DNA of 64,000 bases from CBDCXF01 sp965223755 (GTDB taxonomy: Bacteria > Acidobacteriota > Thermoanaerobaculia > Multivoradales > JAHEKO01). Both the position numbers and the translations under genes were made by a program. The DNA is taken from the NCBI GenBank assembly GCA_965223755.1, contig CBDCXF010000002.1:744001-808000 (forward strand), in the 5' to 3' direction. Shown here in pieces: positions 1 to 7,219 of this stretch (within the stretch, counting starts at the first letter, position 1; each line of letters starts with the position of its first letter). The notes beneath the pieces were generated by a model. The model worked only from the letters and a program-made list of their open reading frames with translations, was not told where the DNA came from and searched no databases.

Positions 1-1
1 G

Positions 2-1252
2 GGCTCAGAGTCCATCGGCCTTAAGCCGACAATGCGCGTGCAGGCCGGCGATCGGGTGCGCCCGGGAGAACCGCTTTTCGAGGACAAAAAGAACCCCGGC
101 GTCGTCTACACCTCCCCCTTCGGCGGCACCGTTGAGGCCGTGCATCGGGGCGAACGCCGCGCGTTTCTTTCTCTGGTCATCGCCGTCGATGAGTCGGCCG
201 AACCGGTGTCGTTTGAGGCCTACAACGGCAAGGCCCCGGAGGAGCTTTCCGGCGACGAGATTCGCGCTCTGCTGTTGGAATCCGGAGAATGGTCGGCGAT
301 CCGCTCTCGTCCTTTTGGGCGCGTCGCCAAGCCCGGCGACAGCCCTGCTGCGATCTTGGTCAACGCCACCGACTCCCAGCCGCTGGCGCCAAATCCGATC
401 GGCACCATTGCCGGCCGCGAAGATGAGTTCCGCGCCGGCGTCCAGCTTTTAACCGGCTTGACCGAAGGCAAGGTCTATGTGACCACGGCGCCCGGCTACT
501 CCCTGGAACTGCCCGAGAACGATCGCGTACGCCACGAAATCTTCTCCGGGCCGCATCCTGCGGGAACCGCCGGCTACCAAATTCATCGCCTGGCCCCGGT
601 AAGCGCGGAACGAACTGTTTGGCATCTCGACGCCCAAGAGGCCGTAGCCTTGGGTCACTTGGCGCTGACCGGCACCATCGACAGCCAACGCGTAGTCGCC
701 TACGGCGGGCCTGCGGCGGACGACGCTCGCTGGCTACGTGTTGCCCGGGGTGCTTCGATCTTCGAAATCCTGCAAGCCGAATCCAATGCCGATGTGCGAA
801 CCATCGCCGGGTCGGTTCTCTCCGGCCGGCAGGTCACCGACTCAGAAACAGCATTCCTGGGTCGTTTCGATCGGCAGATCTCAGCCATTGACGAAAACCG
901 CGAGCGCGAATTCCTGGGCTGGCTGAAGCCTGGCGGCAATTTGTTCTCACTCACTCGTGCCTTCACTTCAGCATTGAGCAGCGGCAAGCAATTCGCGTTT
1001 GGTAGCTCCACCAATGGCTCGAAGCGTGCCATCGTGCCGATCGGTCTTCACGAACGGGTGAACCCCTTCGACTTCGAGCCCACCTTTTTGCTCAAGGCAC
1101 TGCTGATGCAGGATCTCGAGCAAGCAGAGGAGCTCGGCTGTCTGGAGCTGGTGGAAGAGGACGTCGATCTGTGGACCTTCGTCTGTCCCGGCAAGAACGA
1201 CTATCGATCGGCTTTGCGCGGCGTCCTCGACGAACTGGAGAGGGGCAACTGA
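2..1252 (+). CDS. nqrA: Na+-translocating NADH-quinone reductase subunit A (5' truncated by window edge)
   Basis: This is the C-terminal 416 residues or so of NqrA, the quinone-binding peripheral subunit of the sodium pump Na+-NQR. The frame is open from base 2 and begins inside the conserved stretch GLKPTMRVQAGDRV, followed by the family motif LFEDKKNPGV. The ATG at 32 is therefore an internal Met, not the start. Complete NqrA proteins are about 450 residues, so only the first 30 or so are missing. The stop overlaps the nqrB start (TGATG), which indicates translational coupling in one nqrABCDEF operon. The C-terminal half ends in the usual region before nqrB. The call is secure because all six subunits follow in canonical order. 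Confidence 0.97.
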   Translation, partial: GSESIGLKPTMRVQAGDRVRPGEPLFEDKKNPGVVYTSPFGGTVEAVHRGERRAFLSLVIAVDESAEPVSFEAYNGKAPEELSGDEIRALLLESGEWSAIRSRPFGRVAKPGDSPAAILVNATDSQPLAPNPIGTIAGREDEFRAGVQLLTGLTEGKVYVTTAPGYSLELPENDRVRHEIFSGPHPAGTAGYQIHRLAPVSAERTVWHLDAQEAVALGHLALTGTIDSQRVVAYGGPAADDARWLRVARGASIFEILQAESNADVRTIAGSVLSGRQVTDSETAFLGRFDRQISAIDENREREFLGWLKPGGNLFSLTRAFTSALSSGKQFAFGSSTNGSKRAIVPIGLHERVNPFDFEPTFLLKALLMQDLEQAEELGCLELVEEDVDLWTFVCPGKNDYRSALRGVLDELERGN

Positions 1253-2469
1253 TGCAGTGGCTCCGTCGCCAGTTGGACCGTCAGGAAAAGCACTTCCGCC
1301 CCGGAGGCAAGCTCGCCAAGTTCTACCCGCTGTGGGAGGCGCAGGACACCTTCCTATATACGCCGGGCGAGACCACCTCCGGTCCCGCCCACGTGCGCGA
1401 CGGCCTCGACCTCAAGCGCATGATGATGACAGTGGTTTTTGCCTTGACCGGTTGCGTGGCGATGGCGATGTACAACACCGGCTACCAGATCCATAACGCC
1501 ATCGCCGCAGGGGCGCAGCCGCTCGACAACTGGCGAACCGCGTTCATGGGCACCCTGGGCTTGACTTTCGACCCGGGTAGCTTTGCCGCCAACTGGATTC
1601 ATGGCGCGCTCTACTACCTGCCGGTGGTGATCGTTACGCTCGCCGTCGGTGGTGCTTGGGAAGCGCTGTTCGCGATCGTGCGCAAGCACGACATCAACGA
1701 AGGTTTCCTGGTGACGTGGATGCTCTTTCCCCTGATCCTGCCGCCGACCATTCCACTGTGGCAGGTGGCCCTGGGCATCAGCTTTGGCGTGGTACTCGGC
1801 AAGGAGATCTTCGGCGGCACTGGAATGAACATTCTCAACCCGGCCCTCACCGCCCGCGCTTTCTTGTTCTTCGCCTATCCGGCTGAGATTTCCGGCGATC
1901 GCGTTTGGACCGCCGCCGACACCTCAATTGACGCTGTTTCCGGGGCTACCGCTTTGGCCAACGCCGCGACCCATGGCATGGCGGGGATCGCCGGCCTCGA
2001 TTGGTGGGACGCCTTTCTGGGCTTCATCCCCGGCTCAATGGGAGAGACATCGGCTCTCGCCTGTCTCATCGGCGCTTTGATCTTGATCGCCAGCGGCATT
2101 GGATCGTGGCGCATCATGCTCGGTGTGGTGCTGGGGTCAACGGTTACGGCCGCGCTGCTCAACGCCATCGGTTCGGAGACCAATCCGTTCTTCGGCATGC
2201 CCATTTGGTGGCACATGGTGCTCGGCGGTTGGGCCTTTGGCGCGGTCTTCATGGCGACGGATCCGGTCTCGGCCGCCCAGACTCAGCGCGGACGCTGGAT
2301 CTACGGCCTGCTGATCGGCGTCTTCGCGATCCTCATTCGCGTGGTCAACCCGGCCTATCCCGAGGGCATGATGCTGGCCATTCTGCTCATGAACGTGTTC
2401 GCCGCCACCATCGACCACTACGTCATACGCGGCAACATCAAACGGCGGAAGGAACGCTATGCAGCGTAG
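1252..2469 (+). CDS. nqrB: Na+-NQR subunit B, integral membrane, covalent FMN and riboflavin site
   Basis: NqrB (405 aa) is the main membrane subunit and carries covalently bound FMN. The start is the ATG at 1252 because it follows GGAGAGGGG and overlaps the nqrA stop; the frame stays open further upstream but that part overlaps nqrA. Several hydrophobic helices are visible (around residues 56-75, 120-140, 155-185 and later). The flavinylation motif SGAT is at residues 230-233, with Thr233 the expected FMN-phosphoester residue, close to Thr236 of the Vibrio protein. ApbE, encoded downstream at 6118, would attach this FMN. The 3' end overlaps nqrC by 11 bp. Confidence 0.97.
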   Translation: MQWLRRQLDRQEKHFRPGGKLAKFYPLWEAQDTFLYTPGETTSGPAHVRDGLDLKRMMMTVVFALTGCVAMAMYNTGYQIHNAIAAGAQPLDNWRTAFMGTLGLTFDPGSFAANWIHGALYYLPVVIVTLAVGGAWEALFAIVRKHDINEGFLVTWMLFPLILPPTIPLWQVALGISFGVVLGKEIFGGTGMNILNPALTARAFLFFAYPAEISGDRVWTAADTSIDAVSGATALANAATHGMAGIAGLDWWDAFLGFIPGSMGETSALACLIGALILIASGIGSWRIMLGVVLGSTVTAALLNAIGSETNPFFGMPIWWHMVLGGWAFGAVFMATDPVSAAQTQRGRWIYGLLIGVFAILIRVVNPAYPEGMMLAILLMNVFAATIDHYVIRGNIKRRKERYAA

Positions 2470-3262
2470 CGTGCTCTACACCCTGCTGTTTGCCGCCGCG
2501 GTCTGCGTCGTTTGCGCCATCGTCGTCTCCGGCGCTGCGGTGCAACTCAAGGAACGCCAAGACGCCAACGCCACTCTCGACAAACAGCAGAACGTGCTGC
2601 TCGCGGCCGGCCTCAAGGAAGAAGACGAAAAGCTCTCCGCTGAAGAGGTCGACCGCCGCTTCGCGTCGATTCAAATGAAAGTGATCGATCTCGGCACCGG
2701 CGAGGAAGTCGCCGATGTCGATCCCCGCACCTTCGACCAAAAAAAGGCTTCGACCGATCCCAGCACTAGCAGCCGGGCGCCGGAGAATCCAGCGCGGGTG
2801 CAGCGCCTACCCAATCAAGCTCTGGTCTACGAACGATTCAATGATGACGGATCGCTGGCAATGGTGGTGCTGCCGGTGGAGGGCAAGGGCCTGTGGTCGA
2901 CGCTGTACGGCTTTGTCGCACTGGACTCCGATCTAACGACCGTGCGCGGCCTGACTTTCTACGACCACAAAGAGACCCCGGGTCTCGGCGGGGAGGTCGA
3001 CAACCCACGCTGGAAGGCTTTGTGGCCTGGGCGCCAGGTCTTTGACGTCTCGGGCGAACCCACCATCGAGGTCATCAAGGGTCGTGCGGGTAGCCCCGAG
3101 CAGGACCCCAATCGGGTCGACGGCTTGTCCGGCGCCACCATCACCAGCCGCGGTGTCACCTACTTGATGCGCTTCTGGCTCAGTGAGGATGGCTTCGGGC
3201 CGTATCTTGAGCGATTGGAACGCGAGCGACTCGAAGGTCAACGGCTGGAGGAGGCTGCGTAA
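2459..3262 (+). CDS. nqrC: Na+-NQR subunit C, covalent FMN
   Basis: NqrC (267 aa) has one N-terminal membrane anchor (residues about 6-28) and a soluble FMN-binding domain. The flavinylation motif SGAT lies at 224-227, so Thr227 is the predicted FMN-threonine, close to Thr225 in Vibrio. The preceding segment (FYDHKETPGLGGEV, about 167-180) is the family signature. The gene overlaps nqrB by 11 bp and its TAA shares a base with the nqrD ATG, so both junctions are translationally coupled. It carries electrons between flavins within the NQR complex. Confidence 0.97.
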   Translation: MQRSVLYTLLFAAAVCVVCAIVVSGAAVQLKERQDANATLDKQQNVLLAAGLKEEDEKLSAEEVDRRFASIQMKVIDLGTGEEVADVDPRTFDQKKASTDPSTSSRAPENPARVQRLPNQALVYERFNDDGSLAMVVLPVEGKGLWSTLYGFVALDSDLTTVRGLTFYDHKETPGLGGEVDNPRWKALWPGRQVFDVSGEPTIEVIKGRAGSPEQDPNRVDGLSGATITSRGVTYLMRFWLSEDGFGPYLERLERERLEGQRLEEAA

Positions 3263-3882
3263 TGGCGAAGACGCGCGACGTCCTCCTCGACCCGCTGTTC
3301 AACAACAATCCGATCGCGCTGCAGGTGCTCGGCATCTGCTCGGCTTTGGCTGTGACCACGAAGATGGACACCGCTCTGGTCATGAGCCTGGCAGTGATCT
3401 TCGTACTCACCCTGTCGAACTTCTTCGTCAGTCTGCTACGAAATCTGATCCCCACCAATATCCGCATCATCGTCCAGTTGACCATCATCGCCTCCTTGGT
3501 AATCCTCGCCGACCAGATCTTGAAGGCGTTCGTCTATGACATCTCCAAACAGTTGTCGGTGTTTGTCGGTCTGATCATTACCAACTGCATCGTCATGGGC
3601 CGCGCCGAGGCCTTCGCGATGCAAAACGGCCCCGGAGCATCTATCGTTGACGCCCTTGGCAACGGATTCGGCTATGCCTGGATCCTGATGATCACCGCCG
3701 CACTGCGCGAGTTCTTTGGTTCGGGTTCACTCTTCGGCCAACAGATTCTGCCTCTGGTGTCGGAGGGCGGTTGGTACAACCCCAATGGGCTGATGGTGCT
3801 GTCGCCAGGAGCGTTCTTCATCATCGGGTTTCTGATTTGGATCTTGCGGGTGTGGAAGCCCGAACAAGTCGAAAAGGAGTGA
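3262..3882 (+). CDS. nqrD: Na+-NQR subunit D, integral membrane
   Basis: NqrD (206 aa) is a multi-helix membrane subunit of the RnfE/NqrD family. It begins with the family pattern LLDPLFNNNPIALQVLGICS. Cys26 (GICSA) and Cys109 (TNCIVMGRAEAFA) correspond to the conserved cysteines that, with the two in NqrE, bind the intramembrane iron-sulfur site. The start shares its first base with the nqrC stop. The stop codon at 3880-3882 abuts a long palindromic element (3882-4064) that separates it from nqrE, which is unusual for this operon. Confidence 0.96.
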   Translation: MAKTRDVLLDPLFNNNPIALQVLGICSALAVTTKMDTALVMSLAVIFVLTLSNFFVSLLRNLIPTNIRIIVQLTIIASLVILADQILKAFVYDISKQLSVFVGLIITNCIVMGRAEAFAMQNGPGASIVDALGNGFGYAWILMITAALREFFGSGSLFGQQILPLVSEGGWYNPNGLMVLSPGAFFIIGFLIWILRVWKPEQVEKE

Positions 3883-4064
3883 AGCCTCGATGATCTGCCA
3901 GCGTTCTACTGCAAGGCCGCATATGGCGCCACTCGCCTTGTTGTCCTTCCCTCGCCGTCCTCGACGTATTGCAGTGAATACGCCTGCGTCCGGCTTGGTT
4001 GGCCGCCGCGCGATTGGCACCATCTTCAACCTTTCGCCACAAACGTGGCAGATCACCGAGGCTT
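3882..4064. mobile_element. 183-bp imperfect palindromic element (MITE-like) between nqrD and nqrE
   Basis: The ends are a 19-bp inverted repeat with one mismatch: AAGCCTCGATGATCTGCCA at 3882-3900 and the complement of AAGCCTCGGTGATCTGCCA at 4046-4064. The symmetry continues in register. ATGGCGCCA at 3923-3931 mirrors TGGCACCAT at 4015-4023, and CGTATT (3965-3970) pairs with AATACG (3977-3982) around a 6-base loop placed at the exact centre (3973). Inter-gene gaps elsewhere in this operon are zero or a few bases, so this looks inserted. No clear target-site duplication is visible. It could be a non-autonomous transposable element, a REP/BIME-like repeat, or a structured RNA within the nqr transcript. 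Confidence 0.7.
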
Positions 4065-4066
4065 AG
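3890..4066 (+). CDS. 58-codon ORF spanning the palindromic element (possible coupling peptide)
   Basis: An ATG 7 bases after the nqrD stop opens a 58-codon frame through the palindrome. It closes with TAG directly against the nqrE ATG (TAGATG at 4064-4069). It starts MICQRSTARPHMAPL and is rich in Arg and Pro. The opposite strand reads a similar MIC-starting peptide because the DNA is palindromic. GAG of the nqrD stop region (AAGGAGTG) could serve as its Shine-Dalgarno site. A functional product is doubtful. Its likely value is keeping ribosomes moving between nqrD and nqrE, so that coupling survives the insertion. Confidence 0.3.
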   Translation: MICQRSTARPHMAPLALLSFPRRPRRIAVNTPASGLVGRRAIGTIFNLSPQTWQITEA

Positions 4067-4684
4067 ATGCTCGAGCATTACCTCAGCCTGGCGGTCAAAT
4101 CGATCTTCGTCGAGAACATGGCGCTCGCCTTCTTTCTCGGCATGTGCTCGTTTCTGGCGGTCTCCAAGAAAGTCGATACGGCAGTCGGACTTGGGTCCGC
4201 GGTGGTCTTCGTCCTCGGGCTCACCGTGCCGATGAACAATCTGATCTACAACTTCCTGCTGCGCGAGGGCGGTCTGGCCTGGATCAGTCCGGGGTTGGCC
4301 GAGTACGACCTGAGTTTTCTCGGCTTTCTCACCTACATCGGCACCATTGCCGCGGCGGTGCAGATCGTCGAAATGGTTCTCGACCGTTATGCGCCCAAGC
4401 TCTACTCGGCCTTGGGCGTCTTTCTGCCTTTGATCGCGGTGAATTGCGCCATCCTCGGCGCGTCGCTGTTCATGGTCGAGCGCGATTACACCTTTGGTGA
4501 AAGTGTCGTCTTTGGCTTCGGATCGGGAATCGGCTGGGCTTTGGCGATCGTGGCCCTGGCCTCCATCCGTGAACGCATGCGCTACTCCAATGTGCCCAAA
4601 GGGCTACGCGGTCTGGGCATGGCTTTTATCTTGACCGGCTTGATGGCGATCGGCTTTATGGCTTTCGCCGGCGTGCAACTGTAG
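4067..4684 (+). CDS. nqrE: Na+-NQR subunit E, integral membrane
   Basis: NqrE (205 aa) is the RnfA/NqrE-family membrane partner of NqrD. The N-terminus LAVKSIFVENMALAFFLGMC is typical, with Cys27 in GMCSFLA and a second Cys in VNCAILGASLF, the expected ligands of the intramembrane iron-sulfur site. The start is the ATG at 4067. GAGG at 4058-4061 is its only evident ribosome-binding site, and this lies inside the right inverted repeat of the palindromic element, so the inserted DNA supplies the translation signal. A 13-bp gap leads to nqrF. Confidence 0.96.
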   Translation: MLEHYLSLAVKSIFVENMALAFFLGMCSFLAVSKKVDTAVGLGSAVVFVLGLTVPMNNLIYNFLLREGGLAWISPGLAEYDLSFLGFLTYIGTIAAAVQIVEMVLDRYAPKLYSALGVFLPLIAVNCAILGASLFMVERDYTFGESVVFGFGSGIGWALAIVALASIRERMRYSNVPKGLRGLGMAFILTGLMAIGFMAFAGVQL

Positions 4685-4697
4685 GGCTCGAAGAAGT

Positions 4698-5921
4698 ATG
4701 ACCACCATCCTTCTCGGCGTCCTGATGTTCACAGGGGTGATTGTCGCCCTGGTGGGCGTGTTGATGATCGCGCGGTCGCGTCTGGTTTCCACCGGAGATG
4801 TGACTATCACCATCAACGACGATCCCGACAAGGCGCTGACGACGCAAGCGGGATCGACTCTGCTCGGGACGCTGGCCGCCAACAAGATCTTCATTCCGTC
4901 GGCGTGCGGCGGTAAGGGCAGTTGCGGCGTATGCACGGTCGAGGTCTGTGAGGGTGGCGGCGCCCTGCTGCCGACAGAAGAAGGCCATATCTCTCGCGCC
5001 GAGGCGGCGGCCGGGATCCGTCTCTCTTGCCAAGTCAAGGTCAAGAACGACCTCGAAATCAAATTGCCGGCCGAGGTCTTCGACGTCAAGCGGTGGAAGT
5101 GCGTAGTGCGCTCAAACGAAAACGTCGCAACCTTCATCAAGGAACTGGTCCTCGAACTCCCAGCGGGCGAAGCAGTGCCCTTCCGCGCCGGCGGCTATAT
5201 CCAGATCGAGGCGCCCGAGCACGTCGTCGAGTACAAGGACTTCGATATCGAAGAGGAGTACCGCGACGCCTGGGACAACTTCAACATGTGGCAGTACGTG
5301 TCGAAAGTCGAAGAGCCGGTGACGCGCGCCTATTCGATGGCCAACTACCCGGAAGAACGCGGCATCATCATGCTCAACATTCGTATTGCCTCGCCGCCAC
5401 CGCGGATGCCGGATGTACCCCCAGGCAAGATGTCGTCCTACGTCTTCAACTTGAAACCGGGCGATGAAGTCACCATCAGCGGTCCGTTTGGGGAGTTCTT
5501 TGCCAAGGAAACCAACGCAGAGATGATGTTCATCGGCGGCGGCGCCGGCATGGCGCCGATGCGCTCCCACATCTTTGACCAGTTCCGACGCCTGCACACG
5601 GACCGCAAAGTGACCTTTTGGTACGGTGCGCGCAGTCTGCGCGAGGCCTTCTACGTCGACCACTTCGACACCATCGCCGCCGAGAACGACAACTTCGAGT
5701 GGCACCTGGCGATGTCCGAACCCCAGCCGGAGGACAACTGGGAGGGCTACACCGGATTCATTCATCAGGTGGCCTACGACAACTACCTCAAAGACCACCC
5801 CGCGCCGGAGGACATCGAGTACTACCTGTGTGGGCCGCCGATGATGCTCAAAGCCTGCATGGACATGTTGGACGGTCTCGGCGTGGAGCGCGAGAACATC
5901 CTCTTCGACGACTTCGGATAG
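4698..5921 (+). CDS. nqrF: Na+-NQR subunit F, NADH dehydrogenase with 2Fe-2S and FAD
   Basis: NqrF (407 aa) is the electron entry subunit, oxidising NADH. The order is one N-terminal transmembrane helix (about 3-23), a plant-type ferredoxin domain with the cysteine pattern SACGGKGSCGVC plus a later Cys in LSCQVKV, an FAD-binding domain with RAYSMANYP, and an NADH-binding domain with GGGAGMAPMRSH. The C-terminus ends CGPPMMLKACMDML...LFDDFG as expected. Length matches the family (about 405-410). It is the last nqr subunit; a structured 196-bp gap separates it from apbE. Confidence 0.97.
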   Translation: MTTILLGVLMFTGVIVALVGVLMIARSRLVSTGDVTITINDDPDKALTTQAGSTLLGTLAANKIFIPSACGGKGSCGVCTVEVCEGGGALLPTEEGHISRAEAAAGIRLSCQVKVKNDLEIKLPAEVFDVKRWKCVVRSNENVATFIKELVLELPAGEAVPFRAGGYIQIEAPEHVVEYKDFDIEEEYRDAWDNFNMWQYVSKVEEPVTRAYSMANYPEERGIIMLNIRIASPPPRMPDVPPGKMSSYVFNLKPGDEVTISGPFGEFFAKETNAEMMFIGGGAGMAPMRSHIFDQFRRLHTDRKVTFWYGARSLREAFYVDHFDTIAAENDNFEWHLAMSEPQPEDNWEGYTGFIHQVAYDNYLKDHPAPEDIEYYLCGPPMMLKACMDMLDGLGVERENILFDDFG

Positions 5922-5952
5922 ACAGCTTCATAACTTGCGGTTCCGCTTGTCT

Positions 5953-6073
5953 TCGGAAGTTTCAAACGCCTCAGCAGCCGCTGGCTCTCGGCGGCGTCTC
6001 CGCTGGCGCATGTTCAGAGCGGTCGCCAAAGAAATCGCTCCGGCGCCAAGCGGAGCCGAGGCGAGCGCTTTCC
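5953..6073. repeat. Structured palindromic element between nqrF and apbE
   Basis: The core is a stem of 5998-6009 (CTCCGCTGGCGC) with 6043-6055 (complement CTCCGCTTGGCGC, one bulge). It encloses an inner GAGCG/CGCTC pair at 6017-6021 and 6036-6040. Outer partial pairing is CGCCTC at 5967-5972 with GAGGCG at 6058-6063, and a small AGCC/GGCT hairpin lies just outside the left arm. No T-tract follows, so it is not a standard terminator. Candidate roles are an mRNA-stabilising or processing element, or a dispersed repeat. Confidence 0.5.
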
Positions 6074-6117
6074 TTCACAGTCAGAGTGGGCGAGCCGTTC
6101 GCCGAGAACAGGGCCTG

Positions 6118-7143
6118 ATGAGGGTTGCTCGGTTCAACTTGCCATCTCTCTGTGCAGTCATCGCAGTTGGAGCCATCGTCGGTTGTGGATTGCAAGAAGG
6201 CAATGACGCTCCCTCTCCACAGTGGGTCTTTGAGGGCCCGACAATGGGAACAACCTACCGGGTTGTCGTACCCGTCGATCGCGGAACGGAGTTCGACAAG
6301 GAGCAAATGGCAAGTTTGATCCAAGAAGCCCTCGATGATGTCGACGCGCGCATGTCGACATGGAAGCCAGACTCCGAAGTCTCCCGCTTCAATGCCACGC
6401 AGTCGACCGAGCCGTTTTCGGTGTCACAAGATGTGCTCAACGTCGTCGTGCGGGCCCAGGAAGTGGCTGAAGCCACGGGCGGCGCTTTCGACATCACCGC
6501 CGGGCCGTTGATTGACGCCTGGGGTTTCGGATCGGACGACAGCGAGCTTCCCAGTGAAGAACACCTGCAACAGATCGCACAACGCGTCGGCTACCAGAAG
6601 CTCTTGGTCGACGCCGAAGCATCGACCCTGACAAAAGTGCACCCGGCTCTCGAAATCAACCTCTCCGCCATCGCCAAGGGCTACGGCGTCGATCGGGTTG
6701 CCGACGCTTTGCTCAGTACGGGTGTTCTCGACGCACTGATCGAGGTTGGCGGCGAGGTGCGGGCGCTCGGCCGGCCGCAAGCGGATCTCCGATGGCGCGT
6801 CGCCATCGAGCAACCGGACGGCTCCGGTGCAACGCAAAGGATCATCGAGCTCGAAGATCAAGCCCTGGCGACATCCGGGGATTACCGGAACTTCCGGCAA
6901 CTCGAAGACGGTAGCTCGGTTTCGCATCTCCTCGACCCACGGCGGAAACGACCGATGCAACACCGAGGAGCCTCGGTCAGCGTCATCGCTGCCAATTGCA
7001 CTAGTGCCGACGCGTGGGCGACCGCGCTATTTGTGCTCGGTCCGGATGAGTCTGAAGGTGCCATCCCCGGTGAGGTATCGGCTCTATTCGTTCTTCACCG
7101 TCCAGACGGTAGCTACTCCGAGAGCATGCTAGGCGCTTTCTGA
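6118..7143 (+). CDS. apbE: FAD:protein FMN transferase, lipoprotein
   Basis: ApbE (341 aa) transfers FMN from FAD to threonine hydroxyls of NqrB and NqrC (SGAT motifs). The chosen ATG at 6118 gives a clean lipoprotein signal ending AIVGC (Cys23), while the longer upstream frame runs through a structured repeat. Motifs follow the family: GPTMGTTYRVV at the mature N-terminus, FDITAGPLIDAWGFG in the middle, INLSAIAKGYGVD and IEVGGEVRALG before the active site, and a C-terminal NCTSADAWATALFVLG. Placement directly behind nqrABCDEF is the common arrangement. The last codons begin a 15-bp minisatellite. Confidence 0.94.
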   Translation: MRVARFNLPSLCAVIAVGAIVGCGLQEGNDAPSPQWVFEGPTMGTTYRVVVPVDRGTEFDKEQMASLIQEALDDVDARMSTWKPDSEVSRFNATQSTEPFSVSQDVLNVVVRAQEVAEATGGAFDITAGPLIDAWGFGSDDSELPSEEHLQQIAQRVGYQKLLVDAEASTLTKVHPALEINLSAIAKGYGVDRVADALLSTGVLDALIEVGGEVRALGRPQADLRWRVAIEQPDGSGATQRIIELEDQALATSGDYRNFRQLEDGSSVSHLLDPRRKRPMQHRGASVSVIAANCTSADAWATALFVLGPDESEGAIPGEVSALFVLHRPDGSYSESMLGAF

Positions 7144-7195
7144 CTGGGTGCTTTCTGACTAGACACTTTCTGACTGGGCACTTTCTGAAGTTGGC
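7136..7195. repeat. 15-bp minisatellite, about 3.5 imperfect copies
   Basis: Units of the form CTTTCTGACTGGGCA start at 7136, 7151, 7166 and 7181; the last is incomplete. The repeat begins in the last codons of apbE and fills the gap to the convergent protease gene. It is not palindromic, so it is not an obvious terminator. Confidence 0.75.
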
Positions 7196-7219
7196 CGTCA
7201 GATCGGCCTCGGGTTGTTG

